From the NCBI GenBank assembly GCA_023634235.1, contig JAMKCF010000011.1:19454027-19518026 (forward strand): a stretch of 64,000 nucleotides of DNA, written 5' to 3'. Positions 45,164-58,689 of this stretch are shown here, piece by piece. Under the pieces are notes generated by a model. The model did not search any database. It saw nothing but the letters and a program-made list of their open reading frames with translations, and was not told where the DNA came from. Positions within the stretch are counted from its first letter, which is position 1. Every line of letters begins with the position of its first letter. The translations under genes were made by a program, and so were the position numbers. Source of the DNA: Pisaster brevispinus (Eukaryota > Echinodermata > Asteroidea > Forcipulatida > Asteriidae).

Positions 45164-47504
45164 CAAATGAAAGTGTGGACAAAACATTCCAAGTCTCCAA
45201 CCTCGCCTTTAATGACGTGTAAAATGCCACCGTTACCCTTCCAGTGCAAAATGTGTTAACAACCAAAAACATCCAATGACGTAAAGTTTCAAATTTGCGT
45301 CTGTACATTGTACGGGGAACTTTGTTCGCTCATTCCTGAACTTCCTTTGTATCCAATCGAAATGGCGTCGAATTTGACCTTCTGACTGACGGAACATTCC
45401 TGCGTGGATTGTACAGACCGGTTTGTTGTTGACATCCAATAACGTCATGTTTCAACATTTTCTCTGAAAGAGTATAAATAAAATGACTTTTTACACCATT
45501 TTAACAGGAGGTAGAGACTCGTAAATTTTGCCTACTTTCACAAGGACTGTATCTACTGGAAAATGAGTGCGTCACAAAACTGAACTTAACCTTTAAGCCC
45601 CTTTTTAATTAATGCGGGCCCTAAAACGAGTAGATTGTGGTATTTGCTGTTATATGGAGACGGTACTCCGATAAGTGTTGATGCTACTAAAAACGAAGTG
45701 GCATATCTTTACTTTAAAAGAAAACCCTAATAAACAAGGTTTTGTTCAATAATCCAATGTTATTATGCAAAATTCAATGAACGGATTCGAGTTCGTAGGT
45801 TTTGAACGTGCGATGATTGATTGACTACGTCAGAGCCAATGGGCAGCTCCCATAGGTTAGCTCCACCCACAATTTCCCTGCACGACGGTCGTTGAATACG
45901 TTGCCTTCATTAGATTCGATTATCACTGATTTTCATTTCATTCCTCATCCGAGATGGACCTTTTTTATGGGGGGGGGGGTAAATGTTATTTACCACACAT
46001 AAATCTTTGTCATTTGATTGACAGAACACGTGTCACGTGTCATTACTTATTTTGCCATGTATTTTCTGCCGTGACGCTCCAAAATTTTGAAACGGTCCGG
46101 CGCCCGTCCAATGCGAATAATTATTGGACGCTGATTTCGCAGCGTCGTTCCCAAAAATAATCGTTCCCCGCCCTGGGCAATGTCGGAAAAGGATGGTGTC
46201 TACATGGAGTCGTCCACGTTGTTTAGAAGGGGTTGTCAAATTTTTCAGCGTGTGGGGGTGGACGCGTTTTCGTGTCTATTTTCGTGTTTATTGCGAACAA
46301 TTTCAAATGACAAGGGTTTATGAGTGAGTTTTATAAAAACAAACATTGGATGGTTTACCATCGCGCGTTCGCCTCGTGAAATGGAAATAGAAATGTGATT
46401 TCACCCCGTGATTATATTCTGCGACGATGAATCGAATGTTTGTGTAAAGTCTCCCGCAACGAAGGCTCTGTATTTAAACTGGAAATAATATACACCAGTT
46501 GAGGATTAAAAAGCGTCCAAAAATAATAAACCCGTCCTCACTACCGACTATTCGGTTACAATACACGATTAGAACTAAGGGAGAGTCGCGGGACTTGATC
46601 CGGTATCGACGAAACAGATGAGCCGATGATCTCTTTTCGGTTTATCACTTTTGATTTTTTTTTCTGATTTTTTTTTTTTTTTTTCTTCTTCTTCTTCTCC
46701 TTTTAATGCTGTTGTTTGTCTTTCACTGGCTGGAACCGTCTCATGGGTTAGGCGTGACACACAGCTTCGAGCGGTCCCATTTCTTCAAACCCTAGCCGAT
46801 TATGGCGATAAGTTACCGATGCCCATAGTTGTGTGGGTTGCTTTGGGTTAAGTAATAAAATTCATGGCGGTCAACGTCTCGGTATCGATTTCAGCGATTT
46901 GAAAACTAACGATTTCTGATTAAACTGGGCCGGTCATGACCAAAATCGTGGTGCTGATTGGATGATCAAGCAACCTCGTTTTGACACATAAAGGTCTACT
47001 TTTTGGTTCTTTCTTTTTAATTGTATCAACACTTCCTTAAAGAGTACATGACTAGTGATCATCGAAAACAATTTGATTACATCTGAGAGCTCACTGATTA
47101 TGAAGTCCATATCGGTACAATCTTCCAGAGAAATATTTCTGCCTGAGTCGAAAAAAAAATGCAGAAAACCGCCGCCTCTTGTTTGGAGTTCAGCGATTGT
47201 AACGTATAATAACGAACTTGTACATAATTCATGGATAATAGCATAATAAAGGATAATAAATGGATAATAAGGAAATAATAACAAAGCATACTCAGTTGTC
47301 GTTGTTTTTTACTCAAACATGACAATAAAATTTGATTTAAATGTCCACAAGCTGATTGTGTGGCGTGTCTATTGAATTGTGGACGATGGGAATGAAGTAC
47401 TCATTCATAAACAGATGTATAATTTCCTTCAAACACTAGCCCTTTTCACATCAGGGCAAATATTTATTAAATAAAACCCTAGAAAGTTTCTCGGGAGTTT
47501 TGAC

Positions 47505-47935
47505 CCCCACAGAAATAATAATCCAAGCATTTATATAGCGTTCTTACGCAGGAATGTATTACAACGCTTCACAACAGTAAATATTACAACAATCAACAAT
47601 TAACAATACAAAGAAACGAGAATGAAAAAGAAAGCCTAGTAAGCAAAATAAGTCTGGAAAAAGGTGAGTTTTAAGCGATGTTTTGAATTCAGTAAGTGAC
47701 ATGGCATGACGTGTTTGATAAGGAAGATTGTTCCAAAGGTTTGGGGCAGCTGCATTTAAAACCTTTGGCAGATGAAGAGTATCTGGTTTGAGGCTTTGTG
47801 AGAATCCTTGTTTCTGGACTGGAAACGGAGTGTGCGATTAGGCTGGTATATGGAGTGATAAGTTCAGTAAGGTAACGGGGAGCAGTTTCATTCCAACATT
47901 TATATGTAATGGTTAACAACTTGAAGATGATGATG
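47505..47935 (-). mobile_element. CR1-like non-LTR retrotransposon, 3' end fragment
   Basis: The minus strand encodes TYKCWNETAPRYLTELITPY and then SLKTHLFPDLF after frame changes. Both are the characteristic C-terminal tail of CR1-type reverse-transcriptase ORFs. Only the 3' end is present. Confidence 0.75.
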
Positions 47936-48050
47936 ATTGTGAACCGTAACCCATTGTCCGCTTCACGCTCAATGCAATATTCCTGGGATTAACAAACCCT
48001 CAGCAAACCTAAGAACAAAAAACCCTCGGCATGATAACCCTGCAAACACT

Positions 48051-48285
48051 TACACTGCAAAAGACTGGGTGTTAAAATTGACACCAGTGGTGTTGTCACA
48101 TATACATACCATAGAGAGAATCAATATTAACATATTAGGGTGTTAAAATAACACCAATGTAATTGTTTTTTGCAGAAATAAGTTTTTTAACACCCTGTGG
48201 TGTCAACTTTTATTCTTTTTTATTGGTATCTATAATGTGACAACACCCATGGTGTCAATTTTAACACTCTAGTTTTTGCAGTGTA
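48051..48285. mobile_element. MITE with TACACTGCAAAA termini, TA ends
   Basis: Left TACACTGCAAAAGACTGGGT and right TTTTTGCAGTGTA are inverted. The inner arms (GTTAAAATTGACACCA...) continue the match for about 50 bases. TA at both ends suggests a Tc1/mariner-type target site. It interrupts another repeat whose halves are at about 47930-48050 and 48286-48480. Confidence 0.75.
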
Positions 48286-48534
48286 GCCCTTTCCACATTA
48301 CAGAGCCATTTCCCAGGAAATAAACCCTAGGAAATTCCCGGGGAGAAGGCTTAACCCCACCGTCTCTCCGTGTCCGCTTCACACTCACTGCAATTTTCCT
48401 GGGGAAAAAAAATAAACCCCAGCGTGATCTCACTTAGCCCTACCGCCCAAGCAAGGGTAGCCCTTCCTCAGAAAATGGCGATTTCCCAGGAGTTTGCTAT
48501 AGGCTTAGCAATTCACAACACGCGGGGACCTCAG

Positions 48535-48680
48535 CTTAACGGCCGTTCCGAAGGACAAAGCAATTAGGGTTGAGTGTCTTGCCCTAGGGTATAAATGACC
48601 ACGGTCCAAACCCACACACACCCTGACACCACCAGTACCCGAGGCAGGTGGACTGGACTGGACCGCTCGTCCCTTTGGCC
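48535..48680 (-). mobile_element. Degenerate tRNA-derived SINE
   Basis: The minus strand carries GGACGAGCGGTCCAGTCCAG, GTGTGTGGGTTTGGACCGTG and GGGCAAGACACTCAACCCTA. Confidence 0.55.
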
Positions 48681-49239
48681 GGATTACTTTTGATAGTATT
48701 CAGAATAATCGTCAATCAAAAACAGATGAAGTCACGGACATGAGGGTTTATTAGAATGTATTTTTAAAAAAAGTAACTCAAATCAAAAAGATACACTGTC
48801 AAAAATCAACGGGTTGGGCGTGGCCACCTTGGCTGGGGCAGCGGTCACTCCTATTGGGCATTGCAAGTTTCGGCTTCACGCAAACGTTCAAGTGCGCATT
48901 TTTTTTCCCCACAAAACAAAGCATCATGTTGAAATCAAAGATTTCAAAACAATGTTGAAGCACGCGCGGGAATTTCACGGTCTGCTGATAGAATTTACCA
49001 TCTATACTCAACATGTCGTGACTCTTGAGGACCAACCGTTGGATCATTGTTTAAGTTTTGTTTCAGGAAAGCTTAGCGTAACCGATATACACATGTTGGC
49101 AATTATTTTGAGAAAGTTCATTTGTCGAAGCTATTATTGTCTGGAAAAAGATGTTTATAACCAATCGGCCACATTTTTATTGAAGTATTTGCTATCGTTT
49201 TTGAAATTTTCCTGTTTTATAAACGACATGTTAGGGGTG

Positions 49240-49297
49240 AATTTGATGACAATAATTAATTTGATGACAATAACTAATTTGATGACAATAATTAATT
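49240..49297 (+). repeat. 18-bp tandem repeat AATTTGATGACAATAATT
   Basis: Three copies. They form the end of the 161-codon ORF. Confidence 0.8.
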
Positions 49298-52091
49298 GAA
49301 GATTGTAAGTTTTTAATTTACTCAAATGTGTACACAACCTTTGCGCAGGTTACTTATTTTATGGGCAATTACGATAATGGTGTCAGCATATCGCTGACAA
49401 GGTCTGATTTTTGAACGATTTGATTAAAAAATTTTGATTTGATTTTTGGCTAAATCGTAAACAGCTATAACTGTTATGGATTTGAGAAGGTTATATTATA
49501 AACTTTCTTTTAGAGTACTGTATGAAACCATCTACCAATGATTAGTTCATTGAAAACTAGAAGTGAAGTATTGTCGAGATCTTGACATTATCTTACGTCC
49601 ATGATCAGCCATGTACGGAAAATTTTGCGTGTATATATTTTGTGTATTATCCGTGGCGTATGCGAAAGTTTGTGTATGTTTTTCGTTTTTTTTTAAAGAT
49701 CACCCGTCAAAATTCGATCAGAGATGAAAATATTCTTCAACCAAATCTCTCTCGGCGAAAATCGACCTATGCAACTTTTAATTACAGAATTGATAAATAA
49801 TTTGGGGTTGATCAAAGAGAAATTGACTTGAGCGGGATTTGAAACTGCGACCTCCGGATTAACGTGCCACTGCTCTCCCGGTTTCCCTTGTGGCGTATAG
49901 ACTACCAGAATTGGTAACTGTTAAACAGGAAAAGGGCTTTATTTTTGCTTGAAAATTTGCTGAGTTTGAAAGTCAGTCCAACTAAAAAACTCTACCGTCT
50001 GAAACACTGTTAAAGTTGCGAAAATAACATTTCACAATCCCCGAAATCAACGCTGTTTATTCCGATTTACGCAAAGCGAAGTAATCAGAGTCTCTGACAG
50101 AAACACAAAGAATTTGTTGTTGCTTTTCTCTTAAACATGGTCACCAAATAAACAAAACTGCACAGGTTGTTTGGTTCCTTTTAAATGAAAACTGGAACAT
50201 GTGAGTAACCCTACTCCCAAAACAACTATCGTACTTTCTCATTTAATAAGTACTAAGTAAAGTATGTAACATTGTTATTTTTTAATTTCTTCAACAGTCA
50301 CCAAACCAGTCACCATTAGAAGTTAGAGCCGAGACAACTCAATTCTGCTGGTGTAAAATTTTAAAATATTTGTCTGCGTGAGCAGTTTTTTTTTTATTTT
50401 TCCTTCTTCGAGATTATTTTTTTTATTGAATGTTTAAAAAGCCTTATACAGACTTTGGGACATGGTGGATAATAAATTATAATTAACAATAATAGGCATG
50501 TATTAAGAGCTTTTAAACATTGTATCAAAGCGCCTTACGCTGTAATGACTGCCCTTGTTCGTTGGGCCCGAAGCATTTCCGGGACCATCTCAACTCCTTT
50601 GGAGTATGCCAGATATTAATAGAAATATTTTGTTTGATATTGTTTCATTGGCGTGCACCAAGCATCAACATCTTCTATGGAACAAAGTCTGGCTCTGAAA
50701 AGACAGGAAATGGCCGTTTGTTTTCTCGATGTTTTTATCGATAGGTCTTCTCTTCATCACGAGACAGATTTCGAAGCTTTTTCTTTTTAAGAAGTTCATG
50801 TAATTTTGTCGGCATTGTTTTGCATCAGTGTATGTGATTATGATTTTTCTTTCGAATTTGTTGAACTATACAACATGGCCTGAAACTGTGAGTACAGATT
50901 CCAGTCTGCGGCAGAAGTTCTTATTTTGACCCCTTTTTTTGTTGGTCACATCTTAATACAAAAAAACAAACAAAAAAGACGGATTGAAGCAGCGGTTGTC
51001 ATAATCTTGAGTGTATTGTTCTTCAAACTCAATAAGCCAATTTCAACCATGATGATATTGTTTTTAACAACACCGTCTGACGATTTTATGGCTTTGTTTA
51101 CACGCGGCAATTTGTACAGTATTTATGTACACGAACCATTTTATATAACAATGTGTTACTTTCCCCATCACAAAAAAAATTAAAGTAAAATGTGGTTTTC
51201 TGATTGATGTTTTCTGTGCTGATTACAAGTGAATTTGCTTCGTGTGAGATAAACCTATAGCGAATGTCCTTGATGTTGTGCACAAAACAAATTTACACAT
51301 ACGATAACTTTTTTCGTCACTCTGCGAAACTTGTTTTGATAAATCTCAACAGCTCTATGAATATTCATGGAATGTTGTTGTTTCCAGTATGCCTTTTCGT
51401 AGTTATCAACAACCAGCTTTACCTAGCGCACTGAATATTAGTTTACTGATAATTTATAAGAGTGATTGCTAAAAACAAAGTATACGTATGATTTGCAATT
51501 ATTGAGACAAAACTCGATTAGTTTCATTCTGAATTTTCACTGATTACAAAGATCATACAAGATACCTAACCTGCATAGAAATTTTACCGACTGAAATACT
51601 GAGAACAGAACACTTAGAGATGCCAACTCCTCCCATCACCACTCCTTTTTCGATCGCCATTATGAAAACTTGTAACAAACATAAAGCATGTTTCGCTGTT
51701 TTCATAATCAGACCTCCACAATTGATGACAATTTTAAAGAATGAAGTGATTTCATTGAATACTGGAACATGATGGAAATAAACGTACTCCCAGTTTCAAA
51801 AAAATTATGATGTTACATGCCTTTAACAACGGTGTAGTCCCGAACAATTATTGTATACAATTTTACCGTATATGGGTAGTTTTTAATATTAAACGGCCTT
51901 ATTTCTAATCAAAACAAATTAAAACAATGAGTGGGAAAAAAAAACCAAACCAAAAAGTGGGAAAGATAAAATTATTAAATGTTTAAACTTACGTACCATT
52001 TAACATCAATTGCAAAAATGTTCAGCGACATATTTTGTATTAAAAAAAAACAATCATTCTAAATGAAATTTGGCGTGAACTTGGTACTCAC

Positions 52092-52207
52092 CAAACCCGG
52101 CGATCGTTGGCGACCTCTTCTGTACCGTAGATTCCGTCAACCACCTGGCGGAGAGAATCCAGCTCCGACACGCTAATCTCGTGGTGATCCCCGGACCGAC
52201 AGACAAC
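52092..52207 (-). other. Candidate exon, possibly 5'UTR of SKOR
   Basis: A strong 5' splice site (TTTG|GTGAGTACC) follows base 52092. One frame is open for 38 codons and looks protein-like (HHEISVSELDSLRQVVDGIY), bounded by a possible TTCGGTTAG acceptor at 52208. Its phase does not fit the SKOR coding exon, so if joined it would be untranslated. It could instead be an exon of another gene on this strand. Confidence 0.35.
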
Positions 52208-52256
52208 CTAACCGAAAGTGGTCTTCCCCTTCCTAATAATACGGTTTAAATACCGC

Positions 52257-52271
52257 TCCCCCCCCCCCCCC
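52257..52271 (+). repeat. Poly-C tract (one of many)
   Basis: Similar C or G runs of nine or more bases occur near 2721, 14998, 18958, 22923, 23595, 23722, 23908, 34446, 35207, 38401, 43014, 43238, 43866, 45969 and 53102. Confidence 0.8.
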
Positions 52272-55200
52272 ACCACACGATTACCATAACAATCTCAGAC
52301 AGCCGGGCACTTAAGCCTTACGTTGGTGAAGAAAAAAAAAAACATATTATAGGGTGGAGAAGAGAAAAATAATGGGTTGATAACAAACCAAATTATGAAT
52401 TATTCAACAGGTGGGCGTGGTTGTTTGGGGGAAAGCATCCGCTAGATTTGTCAGATTGTGTGATGTCATTTGCATTACACACAAAGTAATGTTATGATTA
52501 TGAGTTTATGATAGACCGGGGCATGTGGTTACCGCGATCACATTTTTGTGTGTGTGAGAGAGAGAGAGCCAGCCAGTACCTGCGTGCGCTGGGCAATGAT
52601 TGGCGTGTAACTGGATTTTAGTCTGTGCGCGCGTGGAGGCAGCAGTGGGGGCTGGGGGAGGGGGGATGGACGTTCACTACAAAAGGCAAGTTCCAAGCTC
52701 ACCGGTAACGTAAACCACGGTGTAATTCTAAAGACACGTGTTGGACATATGTAAACCGAAGCATCTGCTGAGCGTGAGGAGTAGGCCTGATTAGATCAAC
52801 TTTATAACGCTACGTGTTGCAGCTGATCATTACGAACACAGAAATCACCCTCCCCCCACCCCATCCCGCCTTCTTGGAACAACGTTCCATTAATTGTGGA
52901 TACAAACACAGCGATTACATGTATGTGCACTTTGGAATCTTTTCAATAAAGCTAGCTGAGATTGATTGATATAAATTTTGTATACATATATATTATGTTG
53001 ATATATATTTAAGAAATAACAGGTGTTTTGCTGGCGGAATGATTTTAATTATCAATTATTTCGAGGACAACAACGACGGGGGGTTATGCTGTCTATGTCA
53101 GCCCCCCCCCCCCACACCCCATTACCGAAGGTCCTCCTATTGGCAAATGAGCGTGGCATGTATGTTTGTAAGGTTGGCCTATGTTAAAGTATTTCTAATT
53201 AAATAGTAGTTTGGAGGAAGGTGAACTTTTAAAACCTGCAATGCTACCCAAAATGGATTTTAAAATGATTGGTCTGTAATTAGTCCAGTTCAATGATTAG
53301 GCTTAATTAAAACTACATCTTCCGAATTCTGACAGATGATGATGTTTTCAAACGAATGACACCCACCCAACCAAACAATTGTGGTGCCGAGATCAAAGCA
53401 TAACACAGTAAGTGTTTGTACACGAGATAATGTCAAGTCCACGCATTAGTGTATTATCTTTTTTACTGATTTATATATATAACAGAGCGTTTGTGGCACT
53501 TAATAAAAAGGTAGGTGGTTCAAGTCCACCCAGGGACGAAAGAAATTTGTTCTGGACCAACATGATGTTTGGCTCCAGTGTTAAAGTCTACCTTCGTTAA
53601 TCCCAGTGATCCGTTGCAACGTATCGAAAGACATAATAATTAGTAAGCAAATATTTTGATCTTATGATTTATTTTATCGGCACTGCAGGGTAGCCTAATT
53701 GGTGAAAAAAAAAGAAACCTACCAGCTTAAGGGGCATTACGAATACAAACGAAGGCTTGATTAGTAAATATAAGTATCATCTACTCAGTTTTGCTTGTTA
53801 TGATAATTTAGTGATTTTGTTTTTAGCTCGATTTGTGTTTCTCTGAGTGGGAAGGAGCAAACAAACCTTAAATCTGATGACATGGAGAATTCACTGTCTT
53901 ATTGTTATCAACTTTTGATATAAAGGAAGGGGGCACTTCTCAAACCTTATACAGCTGTTTCTTGAATTAATTTGGAAATTATAACACAAATTTTCCCAGA
54001 TAACCAGTGCAGTAAAACTTGCTTGCCAGGAAGGCCCTAATGTACACGTACACGGTTACTCTTTTTGTAAGCAAAGGTTACATGGTCTACAGTATTTGTT
54101 TAATATGGAAACTAAACATCGCAGCTTAAGAACTATACTAACTTTGTATCAGGTTAGACTTCGGATTAAATAGATGTTGTGAAAACTATCTCCTACACGC
54201 CACAGTCTAAGCCTAACCGCAGTGTGACTTCCAAAATGAATTTAATCAACACGAAACAGAAAACACGTCAGCAAACCAAGGCAACTTTCGTAATTACATC
54301 CTTCACCGGCCAGTGCAGTTCATCGCAATTTTTCATTAAGATAAATATTTATCCCAGACACTTTCTTATGGCGTTCTACAATGGAAACCTACGCAGCATT
54401 TTGTTGTTGTTGTCGTTTGTTGTTGTTTGTTTCTCACGTGGCCACTTTTGTTTCTTTCTTTTGGTGCCGACTTTTGTTTTTTGGGGAGGCGATTTTGTTT
54501 TTCTTCTTTGGTCCCGACTTGGCGGAAACCAGTTTCGAGATATCTGGCTGGCTGATGAACTCTACCGCGCCCGCAAGTTTGCACTCGGCAAACTGTTACC
54601 AACAGCTGTATCCGTAGAGGGCGCTGTTTTTCAGTTTTTGTTAATACAAGTTTAATTTGATAGCAACTCCAAGTGACAGTATAGTCCGGCAGTGTTAGTG
54701 AGTCAAGTATATTTTTCAGTCGAGTACCAAGTACTGCCGAGTACCAGGGTGGCTGTGTACGAGTGCTACACAACCACATGTGTATTCCAGTATTTGAATC
54801 ATTGTCTGCACGAAGTTCGAGCGGTTAATGTGTAGATTTATTACCAAAATAATGACTAATGACGACTGGACTAAATTGGAAAATCGAGCTAGTCATTTTA
54901 TTGCTGCAGATTGTTTGGACTTCGGCATTTACAAGCAGAAACATTCCAATGATAGGAGAAACCAATGATAGTAAAGATTTGTTCAAGACGGATGTGTCTT
55001 CTCTGATCCCACTCCCCCTCCCCCTCCCCCTCCCCCCACACACACACCCATGTTTGTAAATGGTGTAAACCGAGGACATCCCATGGTTTGGACTTAGTTT
55101 TTTTTAGCGACGTTCCCATTGGTTTTGTTCACGAAGGACTGTCCCCGATATGTCATTTTTTCCGGATCCCTATTGTTTAAGTCCTCGGTTTGAATGCGTA

Positions 55201-57089
55201 GACATGTTCACGTAGTCATGTAGTGCGTTTAATGCTTAAAAAAAGGAAATCAATATTAGTTATTATGAACAGAAATAAAAGGTAAGACCGTTTACCCAAA
55301 CTATCGTTAAAATTGGAGTTAACTTTCAAACTTTTTCCAAGGTTTATTTTACAAGAGGAAATGAAGCAAGACCGGCAAAATCGCTAGTAACTTTTTCTTC
55401 AGAAGTAAATAAACTAAATTAGCGTAAGAGACATTTTTATAGCGGGAAGAGTCTTACAAACTAGTTTGTGGAAATTCTTAACCCCTCCCCCTTAAGTCCC
55501 GCTTACTGCCCCTCTTTCTCAACTTGTTTTTTCTTTCAATCCATCATGAAGACTTATTCCCTAAGGATGTTTGATCAGTTTTCTCCGTCTTGTTTAATCT
55601 CATTCCTTGTATAATTTCTCCTCGTTCCTTCCTTTGAAGATCATCGAAATTTAAGGTTGCAAAATGGTCATTGTCTACCCGGAGTCTCGACAAAATGTAA
55701 GTCGCCCATAAGCCAACAACCTCGTTTGGTTTTTTGCCCCCGGCGCAGGTAGCGGCAATGCAGCTAATCTCCCTGACACGCCGGGGAAAAAATTTCATTT
55801 ACTCCGGCCGCCGTGCCACTCGGAGGACTTTGGTGAGCACCGCGTGTAGGGATGGCGAGCGGGACTTCTTCCTTGTCTCCTTTCAGCGTGCGAGGCAATA
55901 ATATCGGCCGGAGAGAGCTACACAGTTCCCGGGCAGAGTAATTGGTCTGAGATCGCGGTGACTTGCGGACTGAGGGGGATCCCGGGGGAGCCCCCGAACG
56001 AAGACTTGTCCGGCGAATCAAATTCACCGTACTCGTTGGAATGATTATCGGTAAACGATTACTTATTTTGATGAAAATAAGACGGTACTAAAGCGCCTTA
56101 GATTAGTTGGATTCATTAACCATGTCGTAGCGGTCGTAGAGGACCTATTTATTATTTAAATCTCATTGTCGCGTCTTGGCACAACATGCCATTTCTTGTG
56201 GCTCTTTTGTTGGGAGGAGGGGTTCTCTGTATACAAAGGAGTTACCGGACCGGATAAATATTCACAACTCCAGAGAATACGGAACAATTTGATCTATAAA
56301 TAATGAAGTTTGATGCATTCAGATTATGTTAGTACTACTTTCCTGTTGTCATTTGCTGCTTTCCTGTTTTAATAAGAACTCCCCGTGACTAATTTAGGTG
56401 AATTAGATGTTTGAGTTGCGTTGCGTTGAGAATGCTCTAACATTTCATTGGAGACTCGCACCACGAAATCATTCGCCATGATTGTAATGAGTGTGCTATA
56501 GTTTAATATTTAACGAACACGTGATCCATATACGGACAATGTAGTTTGTCAAGCGACTTGTCAAGTTTGCATAATTCCCAAAGTAAGCTGCACAATAGTG
56601 CATTAGATATCATGTCCGTTACGAGATATATAATAAGTGCGTAGTCCTGGAGTATTGGGGAGAGAGAACTTTTACATGTTTTATCTGGTTTCAGACTTGT
56701 TTATGTCTGCCAGGTGGAAAAGGTAGGATGTTATTCTTTTCACGTAATCGTACTTTTTAATGGATTTCTCCTAAAACTGAGAATACTGCTCCCAGAAGCG
56801 CCTTCAACTCTTTAACTCCAGTGGTGACCAAAAGATGAAAACGACAATTTTTGAATAAACCTCACAAAATTTGAATCCTAGTTTCAGACTTTTGTGTGTG
56901 TGTGTATTTTTAATTATTGCAAATACCACACAAGCGTCAGTAAGAATCTAAATGTCAATGAAAACAATTGAAGCAAAATTAGATCAATATTCTTCGTGAC
57001 CCGGTTTCTTTCAATTTGAAAAATAGCAACAATAATTGTCTTGAACTATTTGTTCACTGTCCTTTCTGTTCTTCTTCTTTTTTTTATAT

Positions 57090-57160
57090 CAAGTAATAAG
57101 CCACGGGGGACGTTAATCCGGAGGTCGCAGGTTCAAGTCCCGCTCTAGTCAATCTTTTTG
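57090..57160 (+). repeat. tRNA-like repeat, also at 49815-49875 inverted
   Basis: GTTAATCCGGAGGTCGCAGG plus TTCAAGTCCCGCTCTAGTCA matches the reverse complement of about 49815-49875. A B-box-containing repeat. Confidence 0.5.
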
Positions 57161-58689
57161 TTTAAATTCTATCCATCCATAAACACGGTCGATGCATCTT
57201 CATTTGAGATATGTGACCTTCACTAGATGAGAAGCAAGGGTCTAAAACAAACATGGCTGATGGTCTATGGCAAACTACCGTAGGTTTCATGAATACAACA
57301 GTAAATTTAAAATAAATGTACTAACTAAATACACATTTTTAAAAATTAGAAAGTGATGATGGTAACCGTTACTATTCTTATGGAAATGGTTCGGATGCTT
57401 TGCAACATATTTTTTTCACTGTCACTTTGTGGGGGAGTCTTAAGGTATAAACATGGCAGTATTTCGGACGGTTTAAACATTTGGAATAAACTTTCTTATT
57501 TTGCCGACCACTTTGTGTAGCTACCCTTGTTATTGATTACAAAACATGTACTTGTGTTTTAGCACAAGGTACACTTGTCGCAATTAACCAGACACAAACC
57601 GCTTATCAAACATGGCCTCGTCCGTGCTGATTAAGAAGTCCCAACAGTTTTACAACTAAACAGAAAAACCGCTTCACTGAAGATTCATAACGCCCCGACA
57701 CTAAATTCATTCTATGGATAGTTGCAATGTGTAATTACAGAAAATCTGCATATTTTTTTCTCTCCATTGCAGAGATCCACTGAGAACCAATTAGCGAAGT
57801 ATTAACGAGGTTCGTCTGTCACTCTAATTAACTTGTTTTTGACAAAATCATCGAATCTGCATAATTCCACTTGGAAATCGCGCGTGAAATGCTCAGTAGG
57901 GGATTACGTGGTTCTGGAAAAACAATGCGATGTTGTTTGACCAACCTTATGTCGACGTTCTGGGGAGATGTTGTGTACATGCGTCAGTCTTCGCCAGTGC
58001 CGCTTCATTCTCGCGGGCTCTAATGTGTTTTTTGTTTTGTTTTTTTGGCGGATATTTTACACGGATTTGTCTGACGGAGATTAGTTCGAGGGGATAGTAA
58101 TGAATACGCCTTTCTTACGATTACGACGCGAAGTGATGCTGGGAATAAACACCCGCATCGTAAACTAAAAATAAAAAAATAAAAAAAGATAATGAATAAT
58201 TGGAGATATCAATGTATTGACGACATTGGAAGACAAGGGGGACTGGCGTGATTTGCAGAAAATTGTTGCTGCGACTAAAAACAGGGTGTATACGTCAAAA
58301 AACTGATTTAATGAATTACTGTTATGAAATTAATTGTGGATAATGAAACGCTGTAGGATCACCAATGCATTAAACGGGACAAAGGGAAACTGTTTATGTA
58401 TTGATTATTCAGGGATACAGTGACACGTGAACTTAAAGAAAAAATTTCATTTTAAACTTGTAAACTTTGAATTTATTTTATAATTTCTGAATATCTCGTT
58501 TTTATTTATTTATTCATTTATTTATTGAATTCTTTTCAAAAGTTAATCGATCTTCTGGATTGAATGAGACCCTCTACAAGATTACTCTAAAACAAGTTCC
58601 CGTGTTTTTGATTTTTTTAATGGTTGCTTAGATTTTTTTAAGCGACCCTTGAGAAGCGGTTTGTATCAACGAGACCAACGTTGTACTAT

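Larger units (their letters stand above)
41548..52091 (-). other. SKOR: SKOR upstream intron or flank
   Basis: About 10.5 kb without a recognised coding exon. It holds a full-length SINE (44830-45163), a CR1 3' fragment (47505-47935), a nested TA-flanked MITE (48051-48285), poly-C/G tracts (43014, 43238, 43866, 45969) and a GC-rich block (46030-46290). The 161-codon ORF 48814-49299 ends in an 18-bp tandem repeat and has no recognisable domain. Confidence 0.45.

Noticed and set aside
48814..49299. 161-codon plus-strand ORF
   Set aside because: No recognisable domain, ends in an 18-bp tandem repeat, no splice or promoter context. Kept only as an intron note.
53412..53600. 62-codon ORF
   Set aside because: Overlaps a tRNA-like repeat (GGTTCAAGTCCACCCAGGGA) and has no domain.
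54179..54779. 158-codon plus and 137-codon minus ORFs
   Set aside because: They overlap each other on opposite strands, contain GTT-type low-complexity sequence, and show no domain.
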